Origin: Marinobacter bohaiensis
GTDB lineage: Bacteria; Pseudomonadota; Gammaproteobacteria; Pseudomonadales; Oleiphilaceae
DNA: 64,000 nucleotides
Direction: 5' to 3'
Assembly: GCF_003258515.1 (NCBI RefSeq)
Contig: NZ_QGEH01000003.1
Location: 330,788 to 394,787, forward strand
The notes below the pieces were generated by a model that was not told the origin of the DNA, did no database searches, and saw only the letters and a program-made list of their open reading frames with translations. Made by a program: the position numbers and the translations under genes. Below, one piece after another: positions 1 through 8,148 of this stretch (positions within the stretch are counted from its first letter, which is position 1; the number at the start of each line of letters is the position of its first letter).

Positions 1-23
1 GGTGATAGAGGGGGAAGTAACTT

Positions 24-1082
24 ATGCCGGATGATCATGCCCACCACCGGATGCGCTCCATTGGCCTGATCGACATGCAGTCGGGTGGCGATGTGAGTCG
101 CATCATCACCTCCGGCGTCGCGCATCTGCCAGGCGCCTCGGTGCTGGAGAAGATGCGCTATATCCAGGAACACGGCGATGGGTTCCGCCGGCTATTGCTG
201 TCCGAACCCTACGGCGATCCGTTCATGTCCCTGGACCTGATCGTGGAGCCGTCGCACCCGGAAGCCCAGGCGGGCTACATCATCATGGAAGCCATGGGCT
301 ACCCGCTGTATTCGGGCTCCAACACCATCTGCACGGCCACCGCGATCCTGCAAAGCGGCATCGTGCCCATGGAGGAGGGCGAGCAGTCGCTGGTGCTGGA
401 ATCCCCCGCTGGCCTGGCGCGGATCAAGGCCTATAACGAGAACGGCCGCACCCAGTCGATCACGACGCAGGGGGAACCCGCCTACGTGGAAGCGCGGGAT
501 CAGGAAGTGGAGGTGCCGCATTACGGCCGGGTGCGCTTCGACCTGGTCTGGAGCGGCGCCTATTTTGCGCTGGTGGACGCGGCCCAGTACGGCTTCCATC
601 TGACGGCCGAGGAAATCCCGGCATTGACCGCCTTCGGCCACGCCCTGGTGACGGCCGCACGGCCCCAGGTGACCCGGCAGCATCCGGAGTTGGGCGAAGT
701 GGGGCCACTGCCCTTTGCCCATTTCATGGGGCCGCTGGACCCGGTGGGCACGGACGGCTATCGCACGCCCTCCGCCACCTACGTGCATCCGGGCGTGATC
801 TGCCGCAGCCCCACGGGGACGGGGACCTCGGCGCGGCTGGCGCTGATGTACGATGCCGGCGAGATCCAGGATGGCCAGTGGATCGAAACGGTCTCGCCCC
901 GCGGCAGCTCCTTTATAGGCAAGGTGCTGGGGGAGGCCACTGTCGCCGGGCATCGGGCCATGAACAGTGACATCACCGGCCGCGCCTGGACCCTGGCGCG
1001 CTCGGAAGTGGTAGTGGACCTGGATGATCCGCTGGTGGACAGTTCCGACCTGGAAGGCGTCCTGGATACGCGGCCGGAGTAG
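24..1082 (+). CDS. Proline racemase family protein with Ser/Thr in place of the two catalytic Cys
   Basis: The 352-residue protein has the length and the two signature regions of the proline racemase / 4-hydroxyproline epimerase / trans-3-hydroxyproline dehydratase family. The first signature, normally MCGH, reads YSGSNTI with Ser97 in the catalytic Cys position. The second, normally RSPCGTGTSA, reads RSPTGTGTSA with Thr264 for Cys. In this family a Cys/Thr pair marks trans-3-hydroxy-L-proline dehydratases and Ser/Cys occurs in some epimerases. A Ser/Thr pair argues against racemase activity, so substrate and reaction are open. The usual N-terminal DxHT motif is also changed, to DMQS at 17-20. 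A GGGGGAAG Shine-Dalgarno 7 bases ahead supports the ATG. No proline-catabolism genes lie nearby, though the left side is cut by the window. Confidence 0.85.
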   Translation: MPDDHAHHRMRSIGLIDMQSGGDVSRIITSGVAHLPGASVLEKMRYIQEHGDGFRRLLLSEPYGDPFMSLDLIVEPSHPEAQAGYIIMEAMGYPLYSGSNTICTATAILQSGIVPMEEGEQSLVLESPAGLARIKAYNENGRTQSITTQGEPAYVEARDQEVEVPHYGRVRFDLVWSGAYFALVDAAQYGFHLTAEEIPALTAFGHALVTAARPQVTRQHPELGEVGPLPFAHFMGPLDPVGTDGYRTPSATYVHPGVICRSPTGTGTSARLALMYDAGEIQDGQWIETVSPRGSSFIGKVLGEATVAGHRAMNSDITGRAWTLARSEVVVDLDDPLVDSSDLEGVLDTRPE

Positions 1083-1103
1083 CAACACCGACAATCCCGT
1101 CAC

Positions 1104-1124
1104 GCCGGGGCGTCCTGCCCCGGC
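1104..1124. repeat. Short GC-rich palindrome, copy 1 (REP-like or terminator stem)
   Basis: Arms GCCGGGG and CCCCGGC flank a 7-base loop just after the racemase-like gene. The 19-base core at 1106-1124 recurs with one mismatch at 1704-1722, just after the next gene. There is no T tract, so it is either a small dispersed palindromic repeat or an atypical terminator. Confidence 0.45.
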
Positions 1125-1260
1125 ATGCTTGGCGTCAACGCCCGTGGCGCAGCTCTTGCACTGAACTTCCCCGAAACGGCGTCGTTCCGGCGTCGAACGC
1201 AACCAGTCGCCAATCGCCGGCACCACGCCGGTGCAGGCGATCAACTATGGGGAGTCCAGC

Positions 1261-1701
1261 ATGAACAAGGAACTGATGACCGCACGCATCCTCGAGGCAA
1301 AGAACGCCAAAGGGCTGACCTGGGAAGCGATGGCGCAATCCATTGGCATGTCGCCGGTATTCACCACCTCGGCCTGCTTCGGCTCTAACAGCCTGACCGA
1401 GGACAAGGCACTGGCGGTGTGTGAAATGCTGGAGCTGGACAGGGAGGTCGCAGACGCCCTCCAGGCCTGTCCGTACAAAAGCTGGGACTGGACCGTACCC
1501 CAGGATCCGCTGATCTACCGCTTCTACGAAGTGACTGGCGTCTATGGCGATACGCTAAAGGCGCTGATCCACGAGAAGTTCGGTGACGGCATTATGAGCG
1601 CCATCGATTTCGAGATGGCGGTGGACAAGGAGGAAAACCCGGCTGGCGACCGGGTGGTGGTGACCATGAGTGGGAAATTCCTGCCCTACAAGAAGTGGTA
1701 G
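1261..1701 (+). CDS. cynS: Cyanate hydratase (cyanase)
   Basis: Cyanase converts cyanate and bicarbonate to carbamate, which decays to ammonia and CO2, in the cytoplasm. The 146-residue product matches the family along its length (usually about 150-156). The C-terminal catalytic block RFYE...HEKFGDGIMSAIDF carries the expected Arg87, Glu90 and Ser113, and the protein ends in the typical GKFLPYKKW. The N-terminal helical domain is the usual HTH-like fold. GGGGAG 6 bases upstream selects this ATG over an in-frame upstream one at 1231. No cynT carbonic anhydrase or cynR regulator is next to it, so it stands alone and is probably monocistronic, serving cyanate detoxification or nitrogen supply. 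Confidence 0.96.
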   Translation: MNKELMTARILEAKNAKGLTWEAMAQSIGMSPVFTTSACFGSNSLTEDKALAVCEMLELDREVADALQACPYKSWDWTVPQDPLIYRFYEVTGVYGDTLKALIHEKFGDGIMSAIDFEMAVDKEENPAGDRVVVTMSGKFLPYKKW

Positions 1702-1703
1702 GG

Positions 1704-1722
1704 CGGGGCGTCCTGACCCGGC
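1704..1722. repeat. Short GC-rich palindrome, copy 2
   Basis: CGGGGCGTCCTGACCCGGC differs by one base from the copy at 1106-1124 and also begins a few bases after a stop codon, here that of cyanase. The mismatch breaks one base pair of the stem. Repetition after two successive genes suggests a REP-like element used as a transcript end. Confidence 0.45.
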
Positions 1723-1791
1723 GGCATCGGACACCGGCAACTTTCGTTTGTTGATCGCCCTTCGCCTCGAACTGACCTTTGCTGTTTACAA

Positions 1792-1808
1792 ATGAGAATT
1801 ATTCTCAT
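1792..1808. promoter_or_regulatory. Fur box
   Basis: ATGAGAATTATTCTCAT is a perfect 8-1-8 palindrome and closely matches the 7-1-7 Fur consensus TGATAATnATTATCA. It lies in the AT-rich stretch before the small membrane protein gene at 1921, about 113 bases from its start codon, and is well placed to overlap that gene's promoter. Repression under iron sufficiency is inferred from the match. Confidence 0.75.
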
Positions 1809-1920
1809 ATTGTGAATGTGTATCGTCTCGATTGATTGGAACGAGTTTCGAATCACGCTCTGGCAACGCGTCACGTCGGTGCTCATTGGCACCGTACAGG
1901 CGACTGAAGGGGGAAGGATC

Positions 1921-2088
1921 ATGCTGCTGGTACTGCGAAGAAACGATGCGCCCCGGGAGATCGATATCCCCGTGGACGGCGCGGAGCCCCGCGACCGGGA
2001 AATCCTGGAAGGCCTCAAGGTGGCAGGGATTGCCCTTGGCGTCGCGTTCCTGGCGGGATTGTTGTCTGCCACAGGCGGCATCCTCTGA
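1921..2088 (+). CDS. Small single-pass membrane protein, putatively Fur-regulated
   Basis: A 55-residue protein begins at an ATG preceded by GGGGGAAGG. An N-terminal half rich in charged residues (LRRNDAPREIDIP, then EPRDREILEGLK) is followed by one hydrophobic segment at about 34-52 that runs almost to the C-terminus, so a single membrane helix with a short tail is likely. I do not recognise the family; it does not look like HemP. The Fur box at 1792-1808 suggests iron-dependent expression. A longer in-frame version from 1816 would lack this ribosome site. A strong hairpin follows at 2099-2128. Existence as a gene rests on the ribosome site, GC-typical codons and the regulatory setting. Confidence 0.6.
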   Translation: MLLVLRRNDAPREIDIPVDGAEPRDREILEGLKVAGIALGVAFLAGLLSATGGIL

Positions 2089-2098
2089 TGCCGGAAGG

Positions 2099-2128
2099 CG
2101 GCCGGCGCCGAAGCGTCGGCGCCGGCCG
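2099..2128. terminator. Strong hairpin between convergent genes
   Basis: A perfect 13-bp stem (CGGCCGGCGCCGA / TCGGCGCCGGCCG) with loop AGCG lies between the small membrane protein gene and the converging chemoreceptor gene. No T tract follows on either side, but position and stability suggest a shared bidirectional transcript end. Confidence 0.6.
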
Positions 2129-2140
2129 TCATGACCCTCG

Positions 2141-3766
2141 TCAGGCGCGGATGCGGGCGGCCAGCCGGTTGGCTTCGGCGGCCATGGCTTCCAGTTCCGG
2201 CACCGTCGCCAGATTGTTGCGGGCGGCCTGACTCATGGCTTCGGAAATCTCCGCCACGCCGGACACGTTGCGGTTGATGTCCTCGCAGACGCTGGTCTGT
2301 TCCTCGGCGGCGGTCGCCACCTGGGTGGTGGCGTCGTTGACCTGCGCCATCCGCCCCTGGATGTCGCCCAGGCTGGCGCGGACCGTCCCCACGGCCTCAC
2401 GGCTTTCCTGACCGACAATCTCGCTGGCCTGCATGTACTCCATGGCATCCTGCGAGCCCGAGTGGATGGTTTCGATGATCTTGTCGATTTCCACCGTGGC
2501 CTCCTGTGTTTTAGACGCCAGCGAGCGCACCTCGTCCGCCACCACCGCGAAGCCGCGTCCGGCCTCGCCGGCCCGGGCGGCTTCAATGGCGGCGTTCAGC
2601 GCCAGCAGGTTGGTCTGGTCGGCAATTTCCCGGATCACTTCCATCACCTTGCCCACCTTGCGGCCGTCCTCGGCCAGGCTCGACACTGTCTCGCTGGAAC
2701 TGCGGATCTGCGACACCAGCCGTTCCATGCTCTCCACCGCCGATTCAATCTGACGGTCGGCGGTATCGGTCTGCTCCGACGTTTCGCGCACTTCGCTGGC
2801 CACCGTCGCCGCATGCTGGGCCACGTCCTGGGCGGTGGCGGACATTTCGTTCATGGCGGTGGCGATCTGGTCGATGCGCTGATGGGCGTCGTCCGCCCGA
2901 TTGGACACTTCGTCGGCGTTGTCACGGATGATGTCGCGGGTGCCTTCCAGCTGGCTGGCGTTGCGTGACAGCTGCTCGCTGGTGTCCACCAGGAACTGGT
3001 GCAGCTTGCGCGCCGCGTCGGCCAGACGGCCCAGCTCGTCGTTACGCCGGATGCTGACCGTCTCGCTGACGTCGCCATCGCCCAGGCGCTGGATATTATC
3101 GATCAGTTTCTGGGTGGGGCGGATCACCGCGCGTAGCAGCACGATCACGCAGGCTACCGTCCCCAGCAGGATCGCCAGCATCAGGATGCTGCCCAGCAGT
3201 TGGGCGCGGGCGGTCACCTCGGCATCCAGCGCCTCAAGCCGTTCCATGGCGTCGGCGCGGATATCGGTGGCGGCCTGCTCGATCAGATCGCTGGGCTCGC
3301 GGTCGATCCCGCGCACGGCGGCGTCACCGGCCTTGTGGTCGAAGCCGGCGTCGACGAAATCCTGATAACCCTGGCGGTAAGCCCGGCCCATTTGCTCATG
3401 CGCGGCCTGGAAACGCTCCAGCAAATCACGGGCGTCGGCGTTGCCTAGCCGCGGGATCAGGTCGTCCAGGTTTGACTGGATGCGGTCTTCCTGGGCCTGG
3501 AACTGGCGCCAGTACTTGTCCCGGTCGTCCCTGTTGTGCCCGCGCAGCAGGACGTTCTTCCATTCCTGCACCTGGGTCTTGAACTGGCTCAGAACGTCCT
3601 GAACCTCCATGGCCTGGCCCAGGTCCTCCGAACCGAGTGCGTAGAGATCGTCCTTGACCTGCAGTGAATGGCTGAAATAGAGGCCGGCCACAATGGCGAC
3701 CACCAGGTTGGCGCCGATGATGATCGTCAGCACCCGGTTGAGAATGCTCCGCGTATACCACTGCAT
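2141..3766 (-). CDS. Methyl-accepting chemotaxis protein
   Basis: A 541-residue transmembrane chemoreceptor. TM1 is at about 11-31, a helical periplasmic sensor of about 155 residues follows (four-helix-bundle type by length; no PAS or Cache signature seen), TM2 is at about 190-213, then HAMP, then the cytoplasmic signalling domain. The signalling hairpin tip is intact ([19 protein letters not shown], then [15 protein letters not shown] at about 377-412) and should bind CheA/CheW. No C-terminal CheR/CheB pentapeptide tether is present. AGAGAGGG lies ahead of the ATG. No che or flagellar genes are nearby, so it is an orphan receptor with unknown ligand. Confidence 0.95.
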   Translation of the reverse strand: MQWYTRSILNRVLTIIIGANLVVAIVAGLYFSHSLQVKDDLYALGSEDLGQAMEVQDVLSQFKTQVQEWKNVLLRGHNRDDRDKYWRQFQAQEDRIQSNLDDLIPRLGNADARDLLERFQAAHEQMGRAYRQGYQDFVDAGFDHKAGDAAVRGIDREPSDLIEQAATDIRADAMERLEALDAEVTARAQLLGSILMLAILLGTVACVIVLLRAVIRPTQKLIDNIQRLGDGDVSETVSIRRNDELGRLADAARKLHQFLVDTSEQLSRNASQLEGTRDIIRDNADEVSNRADDAHQRIDQIATAMNEMSATAQDVAQHAATVASEVRETSEQTDTADRQIESAVESMERLVSQIRSSSETVSSLAEDGRKVGKVMEVIREIADQTNLLALNAAIEAARAGEAGRGFAVVADEVRSLASKTQEATVEIDKIIETIHSGSQDAMEYMQASEIVGQESREAVGTVRASLGDIQGRMAQVNDATTQVATAAEEQTSVCEDINRNVSGVAEISEAMSQAARNNLATVPELEAMAAEANRLAARIRA

Positions 3767-3910
3767 CAGTAGACCCTCTCTAGTGTCCAGTCTGAGGTAA
3801 AGACAGAAAAATGGGTGGAGCCCCCGGAAGGGCCCAATTGGGGAGGGATTGTATGACGATTAGGTTAAAGTTTTATGAAACTGTCGCGGTCCAGGACCAA
3901 TAACGGGATT

Positions 3911-4846
3911 TCATCGGGCGTCGGCGCGGGTGGTGACGCGACTGGCTTCCAGGCGGGGCGTGGTGTGCTGGCTCTCGATGCTGGCGACGAACTCGTCGAT
4001 GTCACAGGCCAGGTCCCGCGGATGGCTGAGTGGCGCCCAATGACCGGCGTCCAGCTCGCGCCGGAACAGGGCCGGGACCCACTCGTGCAGGTCGTCGAAC
4101 AGCTGGGCGCCGACGTAGCGGTCCCGTTCGGGAACGATTACCTGGACCGGGCAGTGGGCGTAGCGCACGCGTGGGTTGAGCAACCGCGGCAGCATGTTGG
4201 CGCGGTACAGGCGAATGCCGTCGCGACCGTCTGCGGACTGCCAGGGGTTGTCCGCGCCCGGGCGGATGCCTTCGCTGGCGGCCAGGTACTGTGGCCAGAG
4301 CCCGCCGAGTCGGGAACGCCACAGCGTTGCGGCCAGCCAGGGCAGGTGGAAGGCGCCGATGTACCAGGAACTGGCCGCTTGCCGGGCCACTTTCCAGTGC
4401 TCCCGTAACGAGCGGCCGCCAAGGCGGTGCCGGAACCAGTGGCCGACGTGGTCCAGGCAGGGGCCGGAAATCGAGGTGAATGACCGAATGCGCGCCCTCA
4501 GACGCTCGCCGGTCACCGACTCCCAGCACTGGATCGATCCCCAGTCGTGGCCGACCAGATGGAAGGCGCGGTCTGCCAGCACGGTATCGACCACCGCTTC
4601 CAGGTCCCGGGCCAGTAGGGGCAGCCGGTAGTCGCGGGTTCGTTGCGGGCGCTGCGAGCGACCGGCGCCGCGCACGTCGTAGGTCACCACAAACCAGTCC
4701 CGGGCGAGGTGTTCGGCGACCGCGTTCCAGACTGTCTGGTTGTCCGGGTAGCCGTGCACCAGCACGATGGCCGGGGCGTCCTGCGGGCCGCGTGTGGTGA
4801 CCTGAAGCTGCACGCCGCAACCTTCGATTCGATGTTCGCTGGCCAT
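3911..4846 (-). CDS. Alpha/beta hydrolase, epoxide hydrolase-like
   Basis: This 311-residue cytoplasmic alpha/beta-hydrolase has the oxyanion-side motif HGYPDN at 31-36 and the nucleophile elbow GHDWGS, with Asp101 as nucleophile as in epoxide hydrolases and haloalkane dehalogenases. Acid and base are probably Asp242 (PERDRYV) and His269 (AGHWAPLSHP), with a Trp/Arg-rich cap between. Hydrolysis of an epoxide or similar lipid-derived substrate is inferred from the Asp nucleophile. In some relatives this domain is fused to an SDR, but not here. It is transcribed ahead of the chemoreceptor gene with a 144-base gap, so the two need not share a transcript. Confidence 0.85.
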   Translation of the reverse strand: MASEHRIEGCGVQLQVTTRGPQDAPAIVLVHGYPDNQTVWNAVAEHLARDWFVVTYDVRGAGRSQRPQRTRDYRLPLLARDLEAVVDTVLADRAFHLVGHDWGSIQCWESVTGERLRARIRSFTSISGPCLDHVGHWFRHRLGGRSLREHWKVARQAASSWYIGAFHLPWLAATLWRSRLGGLWPQYLAASEGIRPGADNPWQSADGRDGIRLYRANMLPRLLNPRVRYAHCPVQVIVPERDRYVGAQLFDDLHEWVPALFRRELDAGHWAPLSHPRDLACDIDEFVASIESQHTTPRLEASRVTTRADAR

Positions 4847-4998
4847 GATGATGCTCCTGCAACCTGGTCTCGATAGCAGGGGTACTGTAGCCGCCGGTCA
4901 AAGGCGATACGATGGCCGGAGGGGCCTAAGACCATGCCGGGCGGGCTTTCGGAGAGGGCGGGGAGATGGAGCAGCGAAAGCGGAAAGGAGCAAGGCCG

Positions 4999-5400
4999 AT
5001 GACAGACGAACCGGTGATCCTGTTCGACGGTGTCTGCGCGCTGTGCCAGTTCTGGGCGCGCTTCGTGGTGCGCCACGACCACAGTGGACGTTTCCGGCTG
5101 GGAACCCTGCAATCGTCCGCGGGACAGGCCCTGTGCCACCGGACCGGTGTGGATCCGCAGCGGATGGACAGCGTGGTGCTGATCCAGGACGGCGATGCCC
5201 ACCTGCGCAGCGACGCGATCCTGCGCATCGTGAGTCGACTGCCCCGGCCCTGGTGCTGGCTGCGTGGCCTGCGCTGGGTACCGCGTCCGCTGCGGGATGC
5301 GGTCTACGACATCGTCGGCCGGTTCCGCTATCGGGTGTTCGGGCGCTATGACCAATGCCCGCTGCCGGCGGAAGCCGATCGCTGGCGCTTTATTGACTGA
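4999..5400 (+). CDS. DCC family thiol-disulfide oxidoreductase (DUF393)
   Basis: A 133-residue protein with the family-defining N-terminal motif DGVCALC (DxxCxxC, residues 9-15), which gives the DCC family its name and resembles a redox CxxC site. The rest (VVLIQDGDAHLRSDAILRI, then FRYRVFGRYDQCPLP) is typical of the family, which is predicted to have a thioredoxin-like fold. AAAGGAG 8 bases upstream selects the ATG at 4999 over an in-frame ATG at 4966. It is divergent from the epoxide-hydrolase-like gene and converges with the exonuclease gene 13 bases downstream. Its redox partner is unknown. Confidence 0.88.
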   Translation: MTDEPVILFDGVCALCQFWARFVVRHDHSGRFRLGTLQSSAGQALCHRTGVDPQRMDSVVLIQDGDAHLRSDAILRIVSRLPRPWCWLRGLRWVPRPLRDAVYDIVGRFRYRVFGRYDQCPLPAEADRWRFID

Positions 5401-5413
5401 GCGGTATCGGGCG

Positions 5414-6142
5414 TCAGTGCCAGAGATCCCGCAGCGGGGTGTTCGGGGAGAAATGGTGCTGCAACTGGGCCTGCAGCAGTTCCGCCGTGGCCAGGGCATC
5501 GGTCAGGGCGTGATGGGGCGCGTAGTAGGGCAGACCGTAGCGGGTGCGGCTGTCGGCCAGGCGAATGGAAGCCGGTTTGCGTCCGCGCAGCCGGTCCCAC
5601 AGCCCCGGCTTCTTTTGCCGGTGCCAGCGCGCCTCCAGCTCCATGGTGTCGATCACCGGAAATTCGATGCCTTCCTCCAGCCGCCAGCGCAGGGCCCGGT
5701 CCAGGAAGCTGCGTTCGATGTTGCGAAAGTGAACCACCACGATGCGCCCGGCCAGGGACGCCAGCAGGTCGTCGAGGACTTCCCGCAGGTCCGGTGCCTC
5801 GCGGATTTCGGAGTGGGTGATGCCGTGGTAGGTCACCGATTCCCGGTGCAGGGGCAACACCGGCCGCACGACCCAGTGGCGGGCTTCACGGCAGCGGATG
5901 CGCTCGCTGGTGAAGGGCACCAGCCCGATGCTGACAATCGAGTGCGTGTCGGCGTCCAGTCCGGTGGTCTCGAAATCCAGCGCCACCATGGGCACCTCGC
6001 TCATCGGCGTGTCTCCGGACGGCGCCCCGTGTTCGTAATAGTCGCGCAGGGCAGGTGACTGGGCCGTCTCGGCCAGTATCTGCATGCGGGCCGGCCAGTC
6101 CGGTGTGGCCGGTTGTTCCACCATGGCGGTGCGCTGATTCAT
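5414..6142 (-). CDS. DnaQ-like 3'-5' exonuclease
   Basis: A 242-residue DEDDh exonuclease. ExoI motif LDFETTG carries Asp56 and Glu58, ExoII is around RNIERSFLDRAL (Asp148), and ExoIII is APHHALTDALATA with His210/211 and Asp215. The first 50 residues are a non-conserved extension. It lies 9 bases downstream of the cNMP/CBS/nucleotidyltransferase gene, an arrangement that recurs in pseudomonads and marine gammaproteobacteria, where the pair often sits near acetate-metabolism genes. None are present here. It is unlikely to be the replicative epsilon subunit; a housekeeping role in nucleotide or RNA turnover is possible. Confidence 0.88.
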   Translation of the reverse strand: MNQRTAMVEQPATPDWPARMQILAETAQSPALRDYYEHGAPSGDTPMSEVPMVALDFETTGLDADTHSIVSIGLVPFTSERIRCREARHWVVRPVLPLHRESVTYHGITHSEIREAPDLREVLDDLLASLAGRIVVVHFRNIERSFLDRALRWRLEEGIEFPVIDTMELEARWHRQKKPGLWDRLRGRKPASIRLADSRTRYGLPYYAPHHALTDALATAELLQAQLQHHFSPNTPLRDLWH

Positions 6143-6151
6143 GGGCGAGCC

Positions 6152-8056
6152 CTAGTTGATGCTGCCGCCGCCGCTGGCGTGATAGCGGTAGCGCAGGAAT
6201 TTCTGGGCGCTGCTGATGACCTGGAACGCCTCCTTGAGGTTGCGTCGTTCGAATCGGGTCATGTTTTCCGGTTCAATGTTGTTGTCCGGATCGCGGCCGG
6301 CCTCGATATCCAGGGCCTGATGGCGGATACGGGTGATCGAGAGCAGCTCCAGCGCGTCGCGCAGGTTGTTGGCCACGCCGTCGGCCAGCAGTTGGGTTTC
6401 GGCGATGGCGTTGATGCGGTTGAAGGTATTCTGGGCGCGGGAGCCGCAGGCCAGGGCATGCACCCGGATCAGGTCGGACAGCGGCGCCGTGCCGCGGCGT
6501 TTGAGGTTGATGGAGTTGTTGTGCTTGCCGTCGTTCTCCATCACGAAATCCCGGAAGAAACCCAGCGGCGGTTTGCGGTTGAGGGCGGCGTGCGCCAGGT
6601 AAGCCAGGAATTTGGGCGTGTTCTTGGCCTTTTCCGCAATCAGGTCCTTGAGCGTTTCGGCGAACTGGGTTTCCCCGGCCACGCCGTCCAGGTCGAAGAA
6701 GATCGCGCTGTTGAGCAGGGATTTGGCGTTGGGGTTCTCGATCCAGTCGGTGAAGTACGCCTTCCACACATGCAGCGGCTGCCGCCACTGCTCGTTGGTG
6801 GCCATGATGTCACCGGTGCAGTAGGTGTAGCCGCACTGGTCCAGACCGTCGCTGACGAAGGTCGCGAGAGCCTTGAAGTAGTCGTCGTGCTGCTCCGGTA
6901 TGAAGCTGTCGTCCAGCACCAGGGCGTTGTCCTGGTCGGTGACGATCAGCTGCTCGTCCCGCGCCATGGACCCCATCGCCATGAAACAGTAGGGCACCGG
7001 CGGCGGCCCCAGTTTCTCTTCCGCCAGTTCCAGCAGGCGCTGGGTGATGGCCCGGCCGATGCCCGCCATGGCGCTGCCGATCATATGGGAGTTGGCGTCC
7101 TCGTTGACCATGCGCACGAAGGTGGCGGCGGTGTCCTTGCTCAGGCGCTTGAGGCCGCGTACGTCCACCTGGTGGTGGATGTTGCTGACCAGGTAGAGGC
7201 TGCTCTGGGATTCGTACTTGACGATGTCCGACAGGGCCACCACGCCCACCGGTTTGTGCCGGTGCAGTACCGGCAGGTGGTGCACGTTATGGCGCAGCAT
7301 GGTGAGCATGGCTTCGAACACGTACTTGTCGGACTGGATGTAGACCAGGTCGGTGGACATGATCTCGCTGACCGGCGTGTCGTAGGCCAGTCCCGTGGCC
7401 AGGGCCCGGGTGCGCAGGTCACGGTCGGTGATGATGCCCGCCACCATCGGGTTGTCACCGGGCTTCCAGTCCTGGTCGATGCGGGCGCCGGGGTGAGTCA
7501 GCACCAGGGCCGAAACGCCCTCGTCGGTCATCACTTTGGCGGCGTCCTGAATGGACGTGCTGGAGACGGCCGTGACCGGCGTACGGGTAATCAGTTTGCG
7601 CACCCGTGAGGTCATCAGCGGGTTGGATTTCTCCTGCCGGGAGACGGCGGCGCGCAGACGCCCCTGGTCCTCGATGTCGAAAAAATCCGCGAAGTGTTCG
7701 CCGGCTTCCCAGAGTTCCTGGAAGACGGCGTCGGGAATCAGGTAGATCAGCGTGTCTTCGAGCGCATTGGCCGGGTAGCGGGTCTTCTTGTTCATCATCA
7801 GACCCAGCTGGCCGAACAGGTCGCCCTCGCTCAGGCGGTTGTAGAGTTCGCCGTTGCGCCGGTAGACTTCCACCGCGCCGCTGCGGATGAAGTAGAGATC
7901 GGACAGGGGCTGGCCGTAGGTGAGGATGGTCGAACCGGCCCGGTAGTAGGCCACTTCCACCTGTTGGGCCAGCCAGTTCAGGGTGTCTTCCGGCAGACCG
8001 TCAAACGGCGCGAAACGCCGGATATGATCCCTGATTTCAATCTGCTCGACTTCCAT
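6152..8056 (-). CDS. cNMP-binding / CBS-pair / DUF294 nucleotidyltransferase signalling protein
   Basis: A 634-residue multidomain cytoplasmic protein. Residues about 12-130 form a cyclic-nucleotide-binding-like barrel (GSTILTYGQPLSDLYFIRSG, then LSEGDLFGQLGLM). About 155-285 form a CBS pair (TSIQDAAKVMTDEGVSALV; ITDRDLRTRALA). The C-terminal half is a GlnD-like nucleotidyltransferase of the DUF294 type, with GSMARDEQ followed by TDQDNALV as the metal-binding site, then the DUF294 C-terminal helical domain. The layout suggests a nucleotide-sensing transferase acting on a protein or nucleotide, but the target is unknown. It is the first gene of a two-gene operon with the DnaQ-like exonuclease. 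Confidence 0.9.
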   Translation of the reverse strand: MEVEQIEIRDHIRRFAPFDGLPEDTLNWLAQQVEVAYYRAGSTILTYGQPLSDLYFIRSGAVEVYRRNGELYNRLSEGDLFGQLGLMMNKKTRYPANALEDTLIYLIPDAVFQELWEAGEHFADFFDIEDQGRLRAAVSRQEKSNPLMTSRVRKLITRTPVTAVSSTSIQDAAKVMTDEGVSALVLTHPGARIDQDWKPGDNPMVAGIITDRDLRTRALATGLAYDTPVSEIMSTDLVYIQSDKYVFEAMLTMLRHNVHHLPVLHRHKPVGVVALSDIVKYESQSSLYLVSNIHHQVDVRGLKRLSKDTAATFVRMVNEDANSHMIGSAMAGIGRAITQRLLELAEEKLGPPPVPYCFMAMGSMARDEQLIVTDQDNALVLDDSFIPEQHDDYFKALATFVSDGLDQCGYTYCTGDIMATNEQWRQPLHVWKAYFTDWIENPNAKSLLNSAIFFDLDGVAGETQFAETLKDLIAEKAKNTPKFLAYLAHAALNRKPPLGFFRDFVMENDGKHNNSINLKRRGTAPLSDLIRVHALACGSRAQNTFNRINAIAETQLLADGVANNLRDALELLSITRIRHQALDIEAGRDPDNNIEPENMTRFERRNLKEAFQVISSAQKFLRYRYHASGGGSIN

Positions 8057-8148
8057 GGCATTCCGCTTCCGACCTGTGTTTATGGATATTCTGGCAGAGT
8101 TTCGAGCGGCCGCTCAAATCAGGGATTCTTCTTAACAGGATCACGCGC

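Noticed and set aside
3840..3890. FliA-type promoter for the chemoreceptor gene
   Set aside because: On the minus strand TAAA-N15-TCATACAA has correct spacing, but only half of the -10 bases match GCCGATAA. Not strong enough to list.
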